Shown here: positions 22,451-32,817 of the stretch, in pieces
Position numbering within the stretch: the stretch's first letter is position 1
Layout: each line of letters begins with the position of its first letter
Source: Forficula auricularia
Lineage: Eukaryota; Arthropoda; Insecta; Dermaptera; Forficulidae
Direction: 5' to 3'
Length of the DNA stretch: 64,000 bases
Assembly (NCBI GenBank): GCA_024734495.1
Contig: JALMQS010000075.1
Coordinates: 10,908,757 to 10,972,756, forward strand
Notes under the pieces: generated by a model
The model's database searches: none
What the model was told of the DNA's origin: nothing
Seen by the model: only the letters and a program-made list of their open reading frames with translations
Translations under genes and position numbers: made by a program

Positions 22451-22596
22451 TATTAAAATAAATAGCTTTAAATATGAAATAATATATGAAATATCATATA
22501 AAAACATACAAATGTTTCACACAAAACATATTAAAGTATTTTAGCTAGCTCTGCTAGAATAATAAAATTAGTAATCAAATAACTATAATTATTGAA

Positions 22597-22850
22597 TATC
22601 ATCATTGAGTATACAGTCCTAAGACTGGTTTGATGCAACAATTATCTGTTTTCTGAACGCCGAGATAGTTGAAGGATGACACTTGTTCCACTATGGTGTT
22701 ATATAGTTGTAGCTTACAGCGGACTGGTTCTCTAGCTATTGTGATAGCTTTCGTCTTTTTCGAAGATATCTTAAGCTCGAATTTTTGTTTTGAAATCAGG
22801 AAACAGTTATTCAGCTCCACATATGAAACAATCTTTGACGTGCTCCCATC
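22597..22850 (-). pseudogene. LINE polymerase remnant (post-catalytic RT region)
   Basis: The minus strand reads SKKTKAITIAREPVRCKLQLYNTIVEQVSSFNYLGVQ. In LINE reverse transcriptases the segment after the YADD box reads N..KTK.M...K.......I..V..F.YLG (family knowledge). The flank 'gagtatacagtcctaagact' plus 'ggtttgatgcaaca' (22603-22637) also occurs at 26114-26148, where it follows the C-terminal part of the same kind of LINE. It runs directly into a hAT fragment. Confidence 0.6.
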
Positions 22851-23076
22851 TGTGAATGGTTTCCCTCTTTTTGCAATATGCAGTGATATTACAAAGCTTG
22901 CCAGATTTACATTATTTGAAGATTGCGCCCAATTACTTAGCATAGAACTCGACTGTTGTTTTTGTTTTTGAAGCTCTTTAACAGCTTTTTTCGTGCGTAA
23001 CCGGTTGGATATTTAACAGCGAATCGGTATGTTTTGTAGTAAAGTGTCTCTCCAAATTTGACTTCTTTATTGTCTC
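22850..23076 (-). pseudogene. hAT (ZBED5-like) transposase N-terminal remnant
   Basis: Across one frame change the minus strand gives SNLERHFTTKHTDSL, the end of a BED zinc finger, then KKAVKELQKQKQQ and ASFVISLHIAKRGKPFTDG. The last resembles the S..IAK.GKPHT.G motif of ZBED5/SCAND3-type hAT transposases (family knowledge). It stops abruptly at the LINE remnant, so this is a chimeric junction rather than a gene. The catalytic part is absent. Confidence 0.55.
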
Positions 23077-23549
23077 TACTTCTGGTGGGAAATTCTCCAC
23101 CCATGAGGGAATTTTAGTAATTCAAGGGGTATAATCTGTGTACAAATTTCAAAAGTCTTAAAGAACGTAGGTATTAAATAACTGGGAAAAAACAAACTCA
23201 GCTTTCTTATTAGATATATATTACTTATCTTTATTTCTAAATTATAATTATGATACCTTGAATTTTCTATATTAAAAGCATACTATTTGAAATAAACTTT
23301 TTGATATATTTAATATGATGATTTGAGTGTCTTATTTTTTAGGCTAACTGCCAGGTTAGCAAGTTAGCACTCGGGTTCGACTCCTAAGGAGGCGAAACCT
23401 TCCGATATATAATACCGTATATACATAATAATCTACTAAGATCTTTGATAAAATTGTCCTTATATAAATTCTCATAAAATATTAAACTTAGAAAATCCTG
23501 AATAAGGGAATGGCATTCTTACAAAATTGCAGAAGAGTTTATTGGAAGA

Positions 23550-24313
23550 TAAAAATTTTTAAGAAAAAAATAAAAACCGACTTCAAAAAATTAAGTGCAA
23601 CAAATATAAAAATACACTAAAAGGTATAAAATAAATTATTATCTTATTTAGTTACAACTAAACGACGAAATATTAACACGAAATTACTTTTTAAAGTCGG
23701 TAGCCAAACAAACTATACCTATAAGCGAGCGTACCCGCCAAACGTACTAAGTAAGATCCGTCGAGTGCGATTCATAAAAGGTATATGTTTGGCACCAACT
23801 TCAAAAAGTAATTTCGTGTTAATATTTCAGTCGTTTAGTTGTAACTAAATAAGATAATAATTATTTTATACCTTTTAGTGTATTTTATATTTGTTGCACT
23901 TCAATTTTTTGAAGTCGGTTTTTATTTTTTCTTAAAAATTTTTATTTTTCTCGTTTTAGTGATAGTTATTAATAGTGATCATATCATCAGAACTTGACCA
24001 AATTAATATGACACCATCCCTAAGACACCCCCTTTCGGATAAAAAAGAACCATCGAAATCGGTTCATAAACAAAGAGGTTAGGTCTAAACAAACCTAAAC
24101 AAACCTAATAAAAAAGATCTAATACCTATGAAAAAAAATCGAAAAAAAAAATGGGACCAATCGGAAGCTAGACTGGACCCAATGCAAAAAAAATTTTCAA
24201 AATCGGTTGACAATTGGCGGAGATATGAGGTAACATAGGCACAAAAAAAAAAAAAAAAAAAAAAAAAAAATTCAATCGAATAGAGAACCTCCTCCTTTTT
24301 TGAAGTCGGTTAA
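23550..24313 (+). mobile_element. GACTTC palindromic element, copy 6 (young, empty site preserved)
   Basis: 764 bp. The filled site reads 'ttggaaga', then the element TAAAAATTTTTAAG ... GAAGTCGGTTAA, then 'aaatggctgag'. The other arm of the enclosing inverted repeat reads ttggaagaaaatgtctgag, with no element. Counting As (1+5 filled, 4 empty) places the end after GGTTAA with no duplicated target bases. Almost the same length and sequence as copy 9. Confidence 0.85.
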
Positions 24314-24589
24314 AAATGGCTGAGAATCTCTGAACTAGAACCTTAACTATTAACTAAATTAAAATCAAACATCATAAGTTGACTAGTTTCCCAAGTGTTA
24401 CAGTTGAACCTTTCAGAATCCAAAAAGCTTTGTTTTATCTTTTATTTTTTTCCATAAACTTCTAATTACAAAAAAATGTTGAAAATATCACCAAATAAAT
24501 AATTGGTAATTTATACTTAATAAGAGTAAATTTATTATTATTCATGATATATTTATAAACTTATATAATATCTGGATTATCTAACAACA

Positions 24590-24804
24590 GGCTTTCGAAA
24601 TGTGGTGCTACAGAAGAATGATGAATATCAAATGGATGGATAAAATTACAAATGAAGAAGTTCTTGGAAGAATCGGAGAGAGAAGAACACTTGTGGAAGA
24701 GTCTGAAGAAGAGAAGAGGTCAGATGATGGGGAACACACTGAGACATGGGGGACTGCTTAGGGATATCTTGGAGGGGGGAAAGAAAAGGGAAGGGGAAGA
24801 CCCA
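24590..24804 (+). pseudogene. LINE polymerase C-terminal remnant, left-arm copy
   Basis: Reads FEMWCYRRMMNIKWMDK, ITNEEVLGRIGER and then, after a frame change, LWKSLKKRRGQMMG with HGGLLRDILEG. This is the characteristic C-terminus of a widespread animal LINE group (W.YRRML.I.W.D..TN..VL..I.......I..R......GH..R...L...ILEG). Duplicated in reverse at 26106-26460. Confidence 0.65.
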
Positions 24805-24830
24805 CTGATCCGTTGCAGTTTATTTTTCTT
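24805..24830. repeat. Hairpin family A terminal motif
   Basis: GATCCGTTGCAGTTTATTT at about 24808 is the end motif of family A, seen at 35750, 37558 and 45819. It abuts the end of the inverted-repeat arm. Only the tip is present. Confidence 0.4.
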
Positions 24831-26105
24831 AGTAAGAAAGATTCTACAATGTAAATATTTGTAGAATTATATTTTCATAATTTTATGTTCATTGGTTTAG
24901 AAATCCCGATAAGTAAGAAGACTGTGTAGTAATAATTGGTTCTTTGACGATCTCCTAAACTCTCATTTTAAAGTGAATGAAATTTAAAAATTTCACCATC
25001 ATTTTGTTTTTCCTGGATCTTTACAGATACTACGTGCTCCCCAAAAAAAAAAAAAAATTTCGACCACACAAAAAATTCGATCTTCTCTAAAATAATTTTT
25101 TGATTAAAATTTTAATACGATTTTCGATTTTGGAAAAAATGAATACATATTATAACTAATGAATTTTAAGTTTGTAGCTCTATTGAGACCTATTAAGAAA
25201 AGGGCCTTTGTTAGTTTATTTTTTTTGTTTTCAGAATACCATTGAATATTGTCCACCTCTAATACAGACAGAGAGAATCCTTTTCTTAAAATAAAGGTTC
25301 CTTAGTTTTTTTTTGATCCGGTAGCTAAAAAGGTTAAAATAATAAAATTAACAAATGAAAGCCATACTATGCTAAGAATATTTCAAATATCTAATTAAGA
25401 GAAGCACTTAAGTATTTTTTTTATTTAATAGTATTTTTCTCATCCTATTTAATGTCGTTTATATGGATTTGGGAGTGGCCCACAGGTTGCGAATCAAGAT
25501 TTAGACGATATGCATTAATTAATTAATTATATAGATATTCACATAGATAATATAAATGGCAAATTTTTCACTTCAATAGAAATTCGAGAAAAAAAGTAGT
25601 TTTTCAAAAATGTGTATAGAGACTCTCTGTAAAATTTTTGACATGTATGCGCAATTTCATTTATAAAAAGAACTCGATATAAGAATTTATTTTTTATTTA
25701 ACATTTTCCAGCACAAACCATATCTCTTATTGCAACAATCTTGTCTAAAAAACAGTCTAAGTCTCAAAGGTATAACAATTTAATTTGATGTCAAAATAAA
25801 ATAATTAAATTATTATAATCAAAAAGTAAGAAAAAAGCTCTATAAATGCGATAGGAAACGATGTCTCTAGCATTGCACAAAATCAATCGTTAAATAGCGA
25901 GTCTGCGAAAGTTTTGACCTAGAAAGCAAGCTTAAGCTGGTGCAACCTATCAATAAAAGTGTCAATAACTGTTAAAGAGTTTCCCACATAAAAACTAGAG
26001 TGTTTTTTCTGATTTTCTGCATTTTTTCATCGAGAATTTCTAAAGCTAGTATAGTAGATATATATCCAAAATCTAAGAATATCTTTGAAATGAGAATACA
26101 AACAA
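24831..26105. other. Spacer of the large inverted repeat, nothing recognised
   Basis: AT-rich. A poly-A tract at 25047. No ORF, RNA gene or repeat I could match. Confidence 0.4.
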
Positions 26106-26470
26106 TCATCATCATTGAGTATACAGTCCTAAGACTGGTTTGATGCAACAATCCGCCTCCACTCGACTCTGTCCCCCGCCAGCTGTTTGACCTCTCTAAA
26201 TGTCTGGCATCCCATATCCCCAATTATTTGGTTGAAATATTCTAATCTGGGTCTTCCCCTTCCCCTTTTCTTTCCCCCTCCAAGATATCCCTAAGCAGTC
26301 CCCCATGTCTCAGTGTGTGCCCCATCATCTGACCTCTTCTCTTTTTCAGACTCTTCCACAAGGTTCTTCTTTCTCCGATTCTTCCAAGAACTTCTTCATT
26401 TGTAATTTTATCCATCCATTTGATATTCATCATTCTTCTGTAGCACCACATTTCGAAAGCCTGTTGTTAG
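26106..26470 (-). pseudogene. LINE polymerase C-terminal remnant, right-arm copy with its 3' end
   Basis: The minus strand carries the same FEMWCYRRMMNIKWMDK ... TLRHGGLLRDILEG segment in one frame. After a gap it continues into LGIWDARHLERSNSWRGTESSGGGLLHQTSLRTVYS, the usual last residues of this LINE group (C...Y..L...A.DR..WR....Q...). It therefore retains the true 3' end that the left arm lacks. Confidence 0.65.
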
Positions 26471-27202
26471 ATAATCCAGATATTATATAAGTTTATAAAT
26501 ATATCATGAATAATAATAAATTTACTCTTATTAAGTATAAATTACCAATTATTTATTTGGTGATATTTTCAACATTTTTTTTAATTAGAAGTTTATGGAA
26601 AAAAATAAAAGATAAAACAAAGCTTTTTGGATTCTGAAAGGTTCAACTGTAACACTTGGGAAACTAGTCAACTTATGATGTTTGATTTTAATTTAGTTAA
26701 TAGTTAAGGTTCTAGTTCAGAGATTCTCAGACATTTTCTTCCAATGAACTCTTCTGCAATTTTGTAAGAATGCCATTCCCCTTATTCAGGATTTTCTAAG
26801 TTTAATATTTTATGAGAATTTATATAAGGACAATTTTATCAAAGATCTTAGTAGATTATTATGTATATACGGTATTATATATCGGAAGGTTTCGCCTCTT
26901 AGGAGTCGAACCCGAGTGCTAACTTGCTAACCTGGCAGTTAGCCTAAAAAATAAGACACTCAAATCATCATATTAAATATATCAAAAAGTTTATTTCAAA
27001 TAGTATGCTTTTAATATTGAAAATTCAAGGTATCATATTATAATTTAGAAATAAAGATAAGTAATATATATCTAATAAGAAAGCTGAGTTTGTTTTTTTC
27101 CCAGTTATTTAATACCTACGTTCTTTAAGACTTTTGAAATTTGTACACAGATTATACCCCTTGAATTACTAAAATTCCCTCATGGGTGGAGAATTTCCAC
27201 CA
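26248..27202. repeat. Large inverted repeat, right arm (empty-site copy)
   Basis: Reverse complement of 23092-24804 without the GACTTC insertion. At 26725-26750 it preserves the pre-insertion sequence of that element. Ends at CTCATGGGTGGAGAATTTCC / ACCAG (27202). Confidence 0.85.
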
Positions 27203-27796
27203 GCTGTGAACCACTATTCTAGTTGGTGTCAGCTGGTACAATTATTCACAAGAGTAACTAACCAATTTGAGTTAAAATTTAAAAAAATTACAATTATTAA
27301 TATTCTCAATCTCTGTTAATATTCATAAAGAATCATTGATGTTGTACTCTACTTGATACAAATAAATATATTCATAAACAGTTATTTTGTTAGAGACTAT
27401 ACTTTCAAAGGGTTGACTTCTATATCATCGGTATTTTTAATTATACTTATTTTATCTGTTATTTCTCATGGGTTCAATTACACGATTGGATATAGATCCG
27501 TTTTGTTGCTATAACAGGACTAACCACATAATACAACAACCTTTCCAATCAAGTTGTTATTATTGTTTTTATTAGACAAATAACTGATTGAATTGAGATT
27601 ATCAAGGTGATGTAATCGCTTTTATGATATTTTGAAGAGAGTTTGTTAAAATTAAAGTTTCAAGATTTAATATGTACTATAAATCGATATTATCTATTGA
27701 ATGTTATTTATTAATTGGATTGCAGTTTTTGTAGGATTTTACTTTATTACGATCATATTAATTAATAACTCATAATCTTATTCAAACATTTATTTT
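27203..27796. other. Intergenic, nothing recognised
   Basis: AT-rich flank of the nested retroelement locus. No ORF or repeat match. Confidence 0.4.
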
Positions 27797-27800
27797 TCAA

Positions 27801-27872
27801 TAACATCAACATATAAATATAAATACAAAGAATAAAACGAATAACAATAACATCAAGTATGCGTTGTACGCA
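27801..27872 (-). repeat. 3' LTR of the AKAP1-carrying retroelement (72 bp)
   Basis: Identical over all 72 bp to 39221-39292. Its outer end in element orientation carries the inverted hexamers TGCGT/ACGCA around ACA. The polypurine tract AAGGAGGGAGAATTAA lies just inside. At 72 bp it is among the shortest LTRs I would expect. Confidence 0.8.
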
Positions 27873-27961
27873 TTAATTCTCCCTCCTTAGAACACGAACG
27901 CAGCTTCTCACAGGATCATTCTTCTTTCTTCCTAGGTTTAAAATAACTCGAATGATATTTA

Positions 27962-28166
27962 TGTTGAAATATTATTTAGTTACTTTTTGTTTTAGTAGTT
28001 AGTTACTTTTAAGTTGACATGTTGCCTTGTTGGAATGGAATGGCGGAGGAATGTAAATAAACACAGGGTTGTATAGATTTATGAAGAATAAAATATAAAA
28101 GTTTAAAGTGAAAGAGTGTTTTATTAATTATAATAACCAGCCTGCATAACCGCTAAAATCGTAACA
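27962..28166 (+). repeat. copia 5' LTR
   Basis: 205 bp. Carries an AATAAA signal ('aagaataaaatata') about two thirds along. Compared with the 3' LTR it differs at 'gttacttttaag'/'gttgcttttaag', 'gttgccttg'/'gttgcattg' and 'gtttaaagtg'/'gttaaaagtg', so few substitutions have accumulated since insertion. Confidence 0.95.
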
Positions 28167-28262
28167 GGTTATGGGCCCAGTTATGCCCAAAAGTGTGAAG
28201 GTATAAAAGAGAAAGAAAGCAAATAAAAATTGTTGTTGTACAAGCTGGAAGACGAACACAAA

Positions 28263-28826
28263 ATGGCGTCAGTGCAAATTCCACAATTTAACGGAGAAAA
28301 TTTTTCAAACTGGAAATTCAGAATACTTGCTATTCTTGAAGAAAAAGGAGTCAAGAAATTTGTAGAAAATGAAATTGATCTGAATAATGATGAACTAAGA
28401 AAACAAGATGCAAGAGCAAAATCGTTGATAATTCAAGGTATCGGTGATAAATATCTGGAATATATAAAAGATGCAAAAAATGCGAAAGAAATGATGGTGA
28501 ATTTAGAGAAAATGTTCGAAAGAAAAAGTATATTCACGAAGTTGTATCTTAAAAGAAAGTTATTAACTATGAAATTGTCGTCTAATGAAAGTATGGAAGA
28601 GCATTTTGTCAAATTCGATACACTAATTAGAGACATAGAAGGTACAGAGACGAAACTTGAAGAAAGTGACAAAGTATGCCATCTACTTTTAACATTGCCA
28701 GAAAGATACGAAACGGTCATCACAGCCATAGAAACTATTACAACAGGTGTAAAATTAGAGTTCGTTAAAAGTCGTTTGTTGGACTCAGAAATGAAATTCA
28801 AAATTCGAAAACGAGTACTACAGTAA
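28263..28826 (+). pseudogene. gag: copia gag (frame broken at the zinc knuckle)
   Basis: Starts MASVQIPQFNGENFSNWKF, the usual opening of copia-type gag, which builds the virus-like particle. The UBN2-like region runs to about residue 180 (LLLTLPERYETVITAIET is typical). The frame stops at 28826. About 40 bases on, the CCHC knuckle CYNCGQ...GHKRYEC is split between two frames by loss of one base in a G run (about 28874). Confidence 0.85.
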
Positions 28827-28854
28827 ACGAGAGTACATTCGCTGCCAATTCTCA

Positions 28855-31034
28855 ATTCGAATGTTATAATTGTGGGCAGAAGGGCACAAAAGATACGAAT
28901 GCCCAAAAAGACCAAACAACATGAACAGAGGAAACAACGTATCATTGTGGAGAGCAAGAGGTAACAATTATCGATGGAGAGGATATTCCACCAACTTTAG
29001 AGGAAGAAATCAAAGTCAGAAAGAGACAGCAAATACAGGAACTGAAGATGAAATAGCATTCCTAGCATTAAATGCAAGTATAAAACCAAATGAAACTTCA
29101 ATAACATTCATTGTAGATTCCCGTGCCACTGAACACTTAGTACAAGAATCTTTGGAATCATCCATGGTAAATATACACACATTGGAAAGGAAGTACTTAT
29201 ACAAATAGCAAATGGGAATACAATTAGTGCAAAGAAAAGGGAACATTAAAGTTGGAATACGGAGGAACGAATATCATACTAGAAGCACTCATCGTACCAA
29301 AACTAAAATACAATTTACTGTCGGTAAATAAAATAATATCTAAAGGGAAAGAAATCATATTTTCCGAAAAAAATGTCAACATAATCGGCGAAGGAGTAAA
29401 TTTGAAGTATAAACGGCAAGGTAAGCTTTACATAATAGATTTCAATGTGAGAAACGATGAAAAGTGCATGATGACTGAAAATTCCGACATGTTGTGGCAC
29501 AGAAGATTGGGACACTTGAATAAACACAGTCTCAAGCAACTAAATTTACCAGTAAAGTAAAGAAATATGTGAAGCATGCGTAAAAGGCAAAGCAACAAGA
29601 TTACCTTTTAAGAAAATGGAATTACCTCGAACAAGGAGAATAGGAGAAATGATACACACCGATTTATGTGGACCTTTGAACCCAGAAACTCATGACGGCA
29701 AGAAATATTTCCAAACCATAGTAGACGACTACACACATTTTACAAAAGTTTACTTATTAAAGACAAAAGATGAAGCGGAAAATAACCTAATAGAATATAC
29801 CAAGAAAATGAAAGCAGAATTCAATGTGTACGTAAGTCGAATCAGATGTGATGGAGGAGGAGAATTTATCTCAAATGAATTCAAAAATATTGTACGAGTA
29901 ATGGAATAGAGTTAGAATATACCATCACAAACACACCTCAACAAAACGGAGTTTCTGAGAGGATGAACAGGACTCTCTTAGATAAAGCACGAACAATGTT
30001 TTCCGAGACAGAACTACCTGAAGCAACTATGGGGCGAAGCTATTTGCACCGCAGCTACCACAGTGAACAGGTCTCCTACCGAAGCACTACTCGGAGACAT
30101 TCCCGCAAGAAGATGGTACGGTAAGAATGACTTAACAAAACTAAGAGTTTTTGGTTGTAGATCCTAGGCAAACATTATACCGAAAAGAAGTAAGTTAGAG
30201 GAGAGAGCTATAGAAACAAGAATGGTAGGTTACGCCGGAACGGATATAGACTATGGGAACCAAAAACCGGAAAATTAATAAATGCACGAGACGTAAGATT
30301 TGATGAGTCGAACCCAACCAAATATACTCACATAGAAGACACGGAAGAAAAAGATAGCATAAAGACAGAAGAGAATGAAACAGAAGCAGTAGATGACAAC
30401 AATGAGAAGAACGAAGAAACAGAACAACAAAGACCAAGACGAGAAGTAAAATTACCAGAAAAACTACAGGATTACGAATTATACACAGCATTCTGATTTA
30501 TTAGCCGGTGATGAAGATCCGGTAAACTATGAAGAAGCAATACAGTCAGAAGAATGGAAACACGCAATAAGAAAAGAACTTAAAGCACATGAAACAATGG
30601 GAACGTGGGAACAAGCGACACTTCCACCAAGTAAGAAAGCGATAGACACAAAGTGGGTTTTTAAAACGAAAGAAAACGGAATGAAGAAAGCCAGGTTAGT
30701 GGCCAAAGGCTTCCAGGAAAAATGTGAAACAAATGTATACGCACCCGTTGCGAGACTTTCAACCGTAAGAATGATAATATCATTAGCATTACAAAAAGAT
30801 TGGAAATTACGACAACTCGATATACCCACAGCATTTCTAAACGGAGAACTGAAGAAAAAAAAAAAAAAAACTGAAGCGAAGCAAGCACATCGAGATAAAA
30901 TACCACTTCATAAAAGACTTAGTGCAAAAAGGTGAAATAAATATCACAGTGATCAAAATGTCGCGGACATTTTCACGAAAGCAATAAGCTATGTGAAGTT
31001 TTGTGAATTTAGAAATAAGTTGAATATTGTTTAA
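28855..31034 (+). pseudogene. pol: copia pol: protease, integrase, partial RT, RNase H end
   Basis: Order fits Ty1/copia, with integrase before RT. Protease reads FIVDSRATEHLV at about 29110, where the catalytic DSG has become DSR. The GAG-pre-integrase motif LWHRRLGHLN is at about 29494. Integrase has HTDLCGP (29653), RCDGGGEF and then TPQQNGVSERMNRTLLDKAR in another frame, so the D,D,E set is traceable. RT begins at KAIDTKWVFKTKENG (30639) and reaches QLDIPTAFLNGEL, then an A15 tract (about 30856). After it comes only the RNase H C-terminus (KHIEIKYHFIKDLV, QNVADIFTKA). The YVDD palm and most of RNase H, roughly 1 kb, are missing. Multiple frameshifts and stops. Cannot be autonomous. Confidence 0.85.
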
Positions 31035-31105
31035 AAGTATTAATATCAATTTCTGTATTAATTTTAATGCTCCTCAAAAATGTAAAACCAAAAATTGAGA
31101 GGGGG

Positions 31106-31310
31106 TGTTGAAATATTATTTAGTTACTTTTTGTTTTAGTAGTTAGTTGCTTTTAAGTTGACATGTTGCATTGTTGGAATGGAATGGCGGAGGAATGTAA
31201 ATAAACACAGGGTTGTATAGATTTATGAAGAATAAAATATAAAAGTTAAAAGTGAAAGAGTGTTTTATTAATTATAATAACCAGCCTGCATAACCGCTAA
31301 AATCGTAACA
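31106..31310 (+). repeat. copia 3' LTR
   Basis: 205 bp, preceded directly by the polypurine tract and followed by the ATTTA duplication, after which the host retroelement resumes on the minus strand. Confidence 0.95.
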
Positions 31311-31848
31311 ATTTAACTAACCTTCCCCTTTCGTGACTATTTTCAATAATTTTTGTTCCATCCTCTTGAGTCACTACCAATCTATACGCTTCCTCTCCAT
31401 TCTTATCCCAGTCCAATCTATACAACACTTCGTTAATTAAAATAAAATGTGGTGCCAATCTTAATATCTTCTTCCTTACTTTCGAATTACTTGGTAGGAT
31501 CGATTCTTCTAAATATAATTTTATTTGATGAAGTAACTCTTCCTTATTTTGATTTAATTTCATCTGCAAAACGTCTAGTTTCTTCTCTTCCATTATATTC
31601 AACTCATCCTCCTTGACTTCCTTCAACCATTCCGGAATTAAATCATCTTCATTAGTTAATACCCTTCTTCTTTCCTCTATTTGTAATTCCATTGATGGCC
31701 GAATGATTTCCGAAAATTTATTCACACAACAAATAATATGACTAGAGATCTCACTTTCTATTCTTACTTTCTTAGGGAATCCTACTGCTTTTTGAACAAG
31801 GAACTCCCTTTTTCCTTGCCCCTCCACTCGTTTCCCTTCTTGAAGCAA
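31311..31848 (-). pseudogene. Ty3-like pol remnant: RNase H-integrase linker and integrase start
   Basis: In a frame overlapping the gag end, the minus strand codes for EWLKEVKEDELNIMEEKKLD ... IKLYLEESILPSN, LAPHFILINEVLYRLDW and RLVVTQEDGTKIIENSHE. In Ty3-type elements the linker to the integrase HHCC domain reads I..YL..G.LP......L...A..F.L..G.LYR...........V.P......I....H (family knowledge). Past the copia insertion the same reading continues for a short stretch that looks like an integrase C-terminus and ends in a stop about 70 bp short of the LTR. Protease, RT, RNase H and the integrase core are absent. Confidence 0.7.
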
Positions 31849-32472
31849 GTCTCTTCCCTATGTCCTTCCCGTCTACAGAATCCACAAAAACGTCTATCCT
31901 GAATGCAACTTCTATTTTGAGTGGGACTCGTCTTATCGTCTTTATCAACATCCTTTAAATCCCTTTCTATTTCTTCCACCGTCTGCATAAACACTTCAAT
32001 ATCAGTGAATTCTATTCCCCTAATAGACGATCTAATACGTGGAGTAATCATCTCCACTAAAACTTGAAGGATTGAACCAGCATCTTCGTCCGGAAAAACT
32101 CTCTTATATAAAGCCATCTTATTCTCAATAAATAACCTTATAGGTTCGTCCCTTCTCTGGTTCTCCCCATAAAACATAACCTTTAACTTTGAGACTACGA
32201 TTAAACTATCGTATTCTCGGAGAAATTTCATTTTAAAATCTTTCCAATCCAAAGCTGGAAATTGATTCATCACCCACCACCATATCTTGGCCTTATCTAA
32301 CAACTGATCCGAAACCACCATGAGCCAAACATCTTCCGGTACTTTGTATTTTAATAGAGCATTCCCGACCTTTTTTAAAAATAACTTCGGATCCTCTTCT
32401 GGGAGTGCCCTAAACACTGGAAGGAATTTTCCCACGTCTGCTAATTGAATATTCTTATTAATCTCGAAATCA
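31782..32472 (-). pseudogene. gag: Ty3-like gag with CCHC zinc knuckle
   Basis: Minus-strand reading of about 217 codons from 32435 plus a few upstream codons to the LINE insertion. The central segment (WLMVVSDQLLDKAKIWW, then LDWKDFKMKFLREY) is the retrotransposon gag fold, with A..W and W..F...F...Y signatures. A CCHC box CGFCRREGHREETC lies at residues 184-197. Upstream, on the far side of the LINE (37867 and up), the reading continues as a lysine/glutamate-rich coiled coil, so the gag of the element was split by the LINE. Confidence 0.75.
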
Positions 32473-32817
32473 TTGCTTCATATTCAATCCACCTTGCCGT
32501 GATATAAACATAGCATTGCGTTTTTTTCCTCCTATTTAATTAAATTCAATTTATAATATTTCTACCCAATATTAAGTTATTAATAATTAAATTTGTTCAA
32601 TTGATTCTATCTTCAAGATATATTAAGGATAATTTTTGCGACCTGTCTGAAAGAATCGCCCTAATATCTCAGATAAGCTACCATACTTTTCAGTTTGTTT
32701 TGTTCTATTTCTTCTATCTTTTATTTCATTTGTTTTATTTTTTCTTGTAGACATATCAAACTTAGTATAATATTATTGTGTTATTGTTTTTTTTGTTTTT
32801 TTTTCTTTTATTAGGCT

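Larger units (their letters stand above)
23092..24804. repeat. Large inverted repeat, left arm (about 950 bp plus one insertion)
   Basis: Reverse complement of 26248-27202. Starts CTGGTGGGAAATTCTCCACC and ends 'ggaagggaaagaccca'-type sequence at 24804. It contains a tRNA-like stretch with a B-box GGTTCGACTCC (about 23382) and the C-terminal part of a LINE polymerase (about 24590-24804). A GACTTC element (23550-24313) sits inside this arm only. Subtracting it leaves arms of 949 and 955 bp that are nearly identical. Confidence 0.85.
27962..31310 (+). mobile_element. Ty1/copia retrotransposon, internally deleted (3.35 kb)
   Basis: LTRs of 205 bp at 27962-28166 and 31106-31310 differ at only a few positions. 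Both begin TGTTGAAATATTA and end CGTAACA. A 5-bp duplication ATTTA flanks the element (27957-27961, 31311-31315). The primer site GGTTATGGGCCCAG (28167-28180) is complementary to the anticodon region of initiator Met tRNA, as in Drosophila copia. The polypurine tract GAGAGGGGG precedes the 3' LTR. Gag, protease, integrase and part of RT are recognisable but broken. Inserted in the 3' part of the AKAP1-carrying element. Confidence 0.95.

Noticed and set aside
22669..22971. 100-codon plus-strand ORF
   Set aside because: Antisense of the hAT/LINE chimeric remnant.
23338..23410. tRNA gene or SINE (B box GGTTCGACTCC), mirrored at 26888-26945
   Set aside because: Only a B-box-like stretch and a TTAGC repeat; no A box at the right spacing, no tail or duplication.
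30195..31049. Several minus-strand ORFs over copia
   Set aside because: Antisense shadows of copia pol, rich in Leu/Val/Phe from complementing Lys/Glu codons.
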